Shown in pieces: positions 24,527-25,144 of a DNA stretch of 25,144 nt. Numbering within the stretch: the stretch's first letter is position 1; each line of letters begins with the position of its first letter. A model generated the notes under the pieces. The model was not told the DNA's origin. It saw only the letters and a list, made by a program, of their open reading frames with translations, and searched no databases. Position numbers and translations under genes: made by a program. This DNA comes from Veillonella sp. (GTDB lineage: Bacteria; Bacillota; Negativicutes; Veillonellales; Veillonellaceae), in NCBI RefSeq assembly GCF_019414865.1, contig NZ_DXLG01000005.1, positions 1 to 25,144 on the forward strand, read 5' to 3'.

Positions 24527-24554
24527 GCAGCGTAATACTAAGCGTATACGCTGC
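24527..24554 (-). terminator. Intrinsic terminator of the truncated surface protein gene
   Basis: GCAGCGTA (24527-24534) pairs with TACGCTGC (24547-24554). Read on the minus strand the stem is followed by TTTGTTT, about 25 bp after the stop codon. Confidence 0.75.
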
Positions 24555-24578
24555 CTTGGCTAGTTGAGTGAACGCCGA

Positions 24579-25144
24579 TTAGCGTTTTACTGTCATTTTT
24601 ACTTTGGAACCGAATAATTTTGAGATTCCTTGTTGAGTTGCTTTAGATGCAGTTGTTACAACAGCGTAAAGTTGGTTGTTTTCTACATCTGGGAATGTAG
24701 CTAGAATTGTACCAGCTTTTTCGTTTTTGTTGTAATAGTTGCGGAAGTTCGCATCGATTGCATCGTATTCAGTTTGGCTGTATTGGGATGGTTCAACTAC
24801 AACGTAGTTATTTACAGTGGAATCACCACGTGCTGCAAGGTTTGCTTTAACTGTGGAAATATCGCTATCTGTTTTCAAAGCTACGTGCAATTGATTGTCA
24901 CGCCAGTACATTACACCGTAATCTTGGAAAGCATCTTCTGTTTTGTATGTTTTATTCAATTCAGCGAATACTTTATCTTCCAAAGCAGCTTGTTGTTTTT
25001 GATCAAGTGCTTTTAACGTGCTGCGACGAACAGGACGAACTGTGCGAGTAGGTTCAGTTTTTTGAGCTACTGCGGCATTTTTATTGCCCTTTACGTCTTT
25101 TTCAACTTTTTTTGCATCAGCTTTTACGGCTTTGTCAGCTTTAG
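24579..25144 (-). CDS. Exported/surface protein, 5' end outside the window (partial)
   Basis: The reading frame stays open from the stop at 24579 to the window edge, giving at least 187 residues and no start codon. The codon at 24983-24981 is TTG (Leu), so it need not be a start. The visible N-terminal part is Lys/Ala/Val-rich (KADKAVKADAKKVEKDV), then a basic Pro/Arg/Thr stretch (TEPTRTVRPVRR), which looks like a cell-wall-spanning linker. The C-terminal ~130 residues share a domain with the SLH protein downstream: both have a QDG/QDYG-x-x-(F/Y)W-x-x-x-(K/Q)LH-(A/V)-(S/A)-L motif and a G-x-I-(I/L)-(S/A) strand pattern near the end. SLH domains may lie in the missing part, but this is not seen. 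Confidence 0.8.
   Translation of the reverse strand, partial: KADKAVKADAKKVEKDVKGNKNAAVAQKTEPTRTVRPVRRSTLKALDQKQQAALEDKVFAELNKTYKTEDAFQDYGVMYWRDNQLHVALKTDSDISTVKANLAARGDSTVNNYVVVEPSQYSQTEYDAIDANFRNYYNKNEKAGTILATFPDVENNQLYAVVTTASKATQQGISKLFGSKVKMTVKR

Overview
The window looks like chromosomal DNA from a diderm Firmicute of the class Negativicutes, most likely Veillonella or a close relative. This is inferred from three things: a Firmicutes-type AddAB recombination nuclease, a surface protein with three SLH domains behind a Sec signal peptide (a peptidoglycan-tethering arrangement typical of Negativicutes), and moderate-to-low GC with many ordinary Shine-Dalgarno sites. No phage, CRISPR, IS transposase, rRNA or tRNA gene was seen. 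Almost every gene is housekeeping-like and complete; the last gene is cut by the window edge.

Layout. 1-7531: addB-addA, overlapping by 11 bp, with a bidirectional terminator behind them. 7700-10049: a lipid kinase of the DAGK family (minus), a GntR/FCD regulator (plus) with a textbook promoter, and an XRE-type regulator (minus). 10201-11804: a CrcB/FluC fluoride channel and a stand-alone molybdopterin-binding-domain protein. 11911-13819 (minus): a three-gene unit of a GalT/HIT-like DUF4931 protein, a soluble metallophosphoesterase and a 76-aa unknown. Divergent from it, 13934-16853 (plus): an MTH1-like Nudix hydrolase, MutY and a membrane-anchored metallophosphoesterase. The Nudix-MutY pair resembles a GO (8-oxoguanine) defence unit.

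16857-17992 is an AT-rich pocket with a short tandem repeat and three unrecognised small membrane proteins. 18095-19450 is class II fumarase (fumC, minus). The 448-bp gap behind its start codon contains the most unusual non-coding structure: a roughly 154-bp nested palindrome with perfect 15-bp terminal inverted repeats at 19640-19793. It ends 21 bp before the apparent promoter of an OPT-family transporter (19899-21980), which is followed by a secreted DUF3298-like protein. 23018-25144 (minus) holds two cell-surface proteins that share a C-terminal domain I do not recognise: a complete SLH protein and a 5'-truncated paralogue.

No clearly novel multi-gene system was found. The best leads are the nested palindrome, the shared C-terminal surface domain, the MTH1-like hydrolase beside mutY, and the face-to-face extended -10 promoters between the two phosphoesterase operons.
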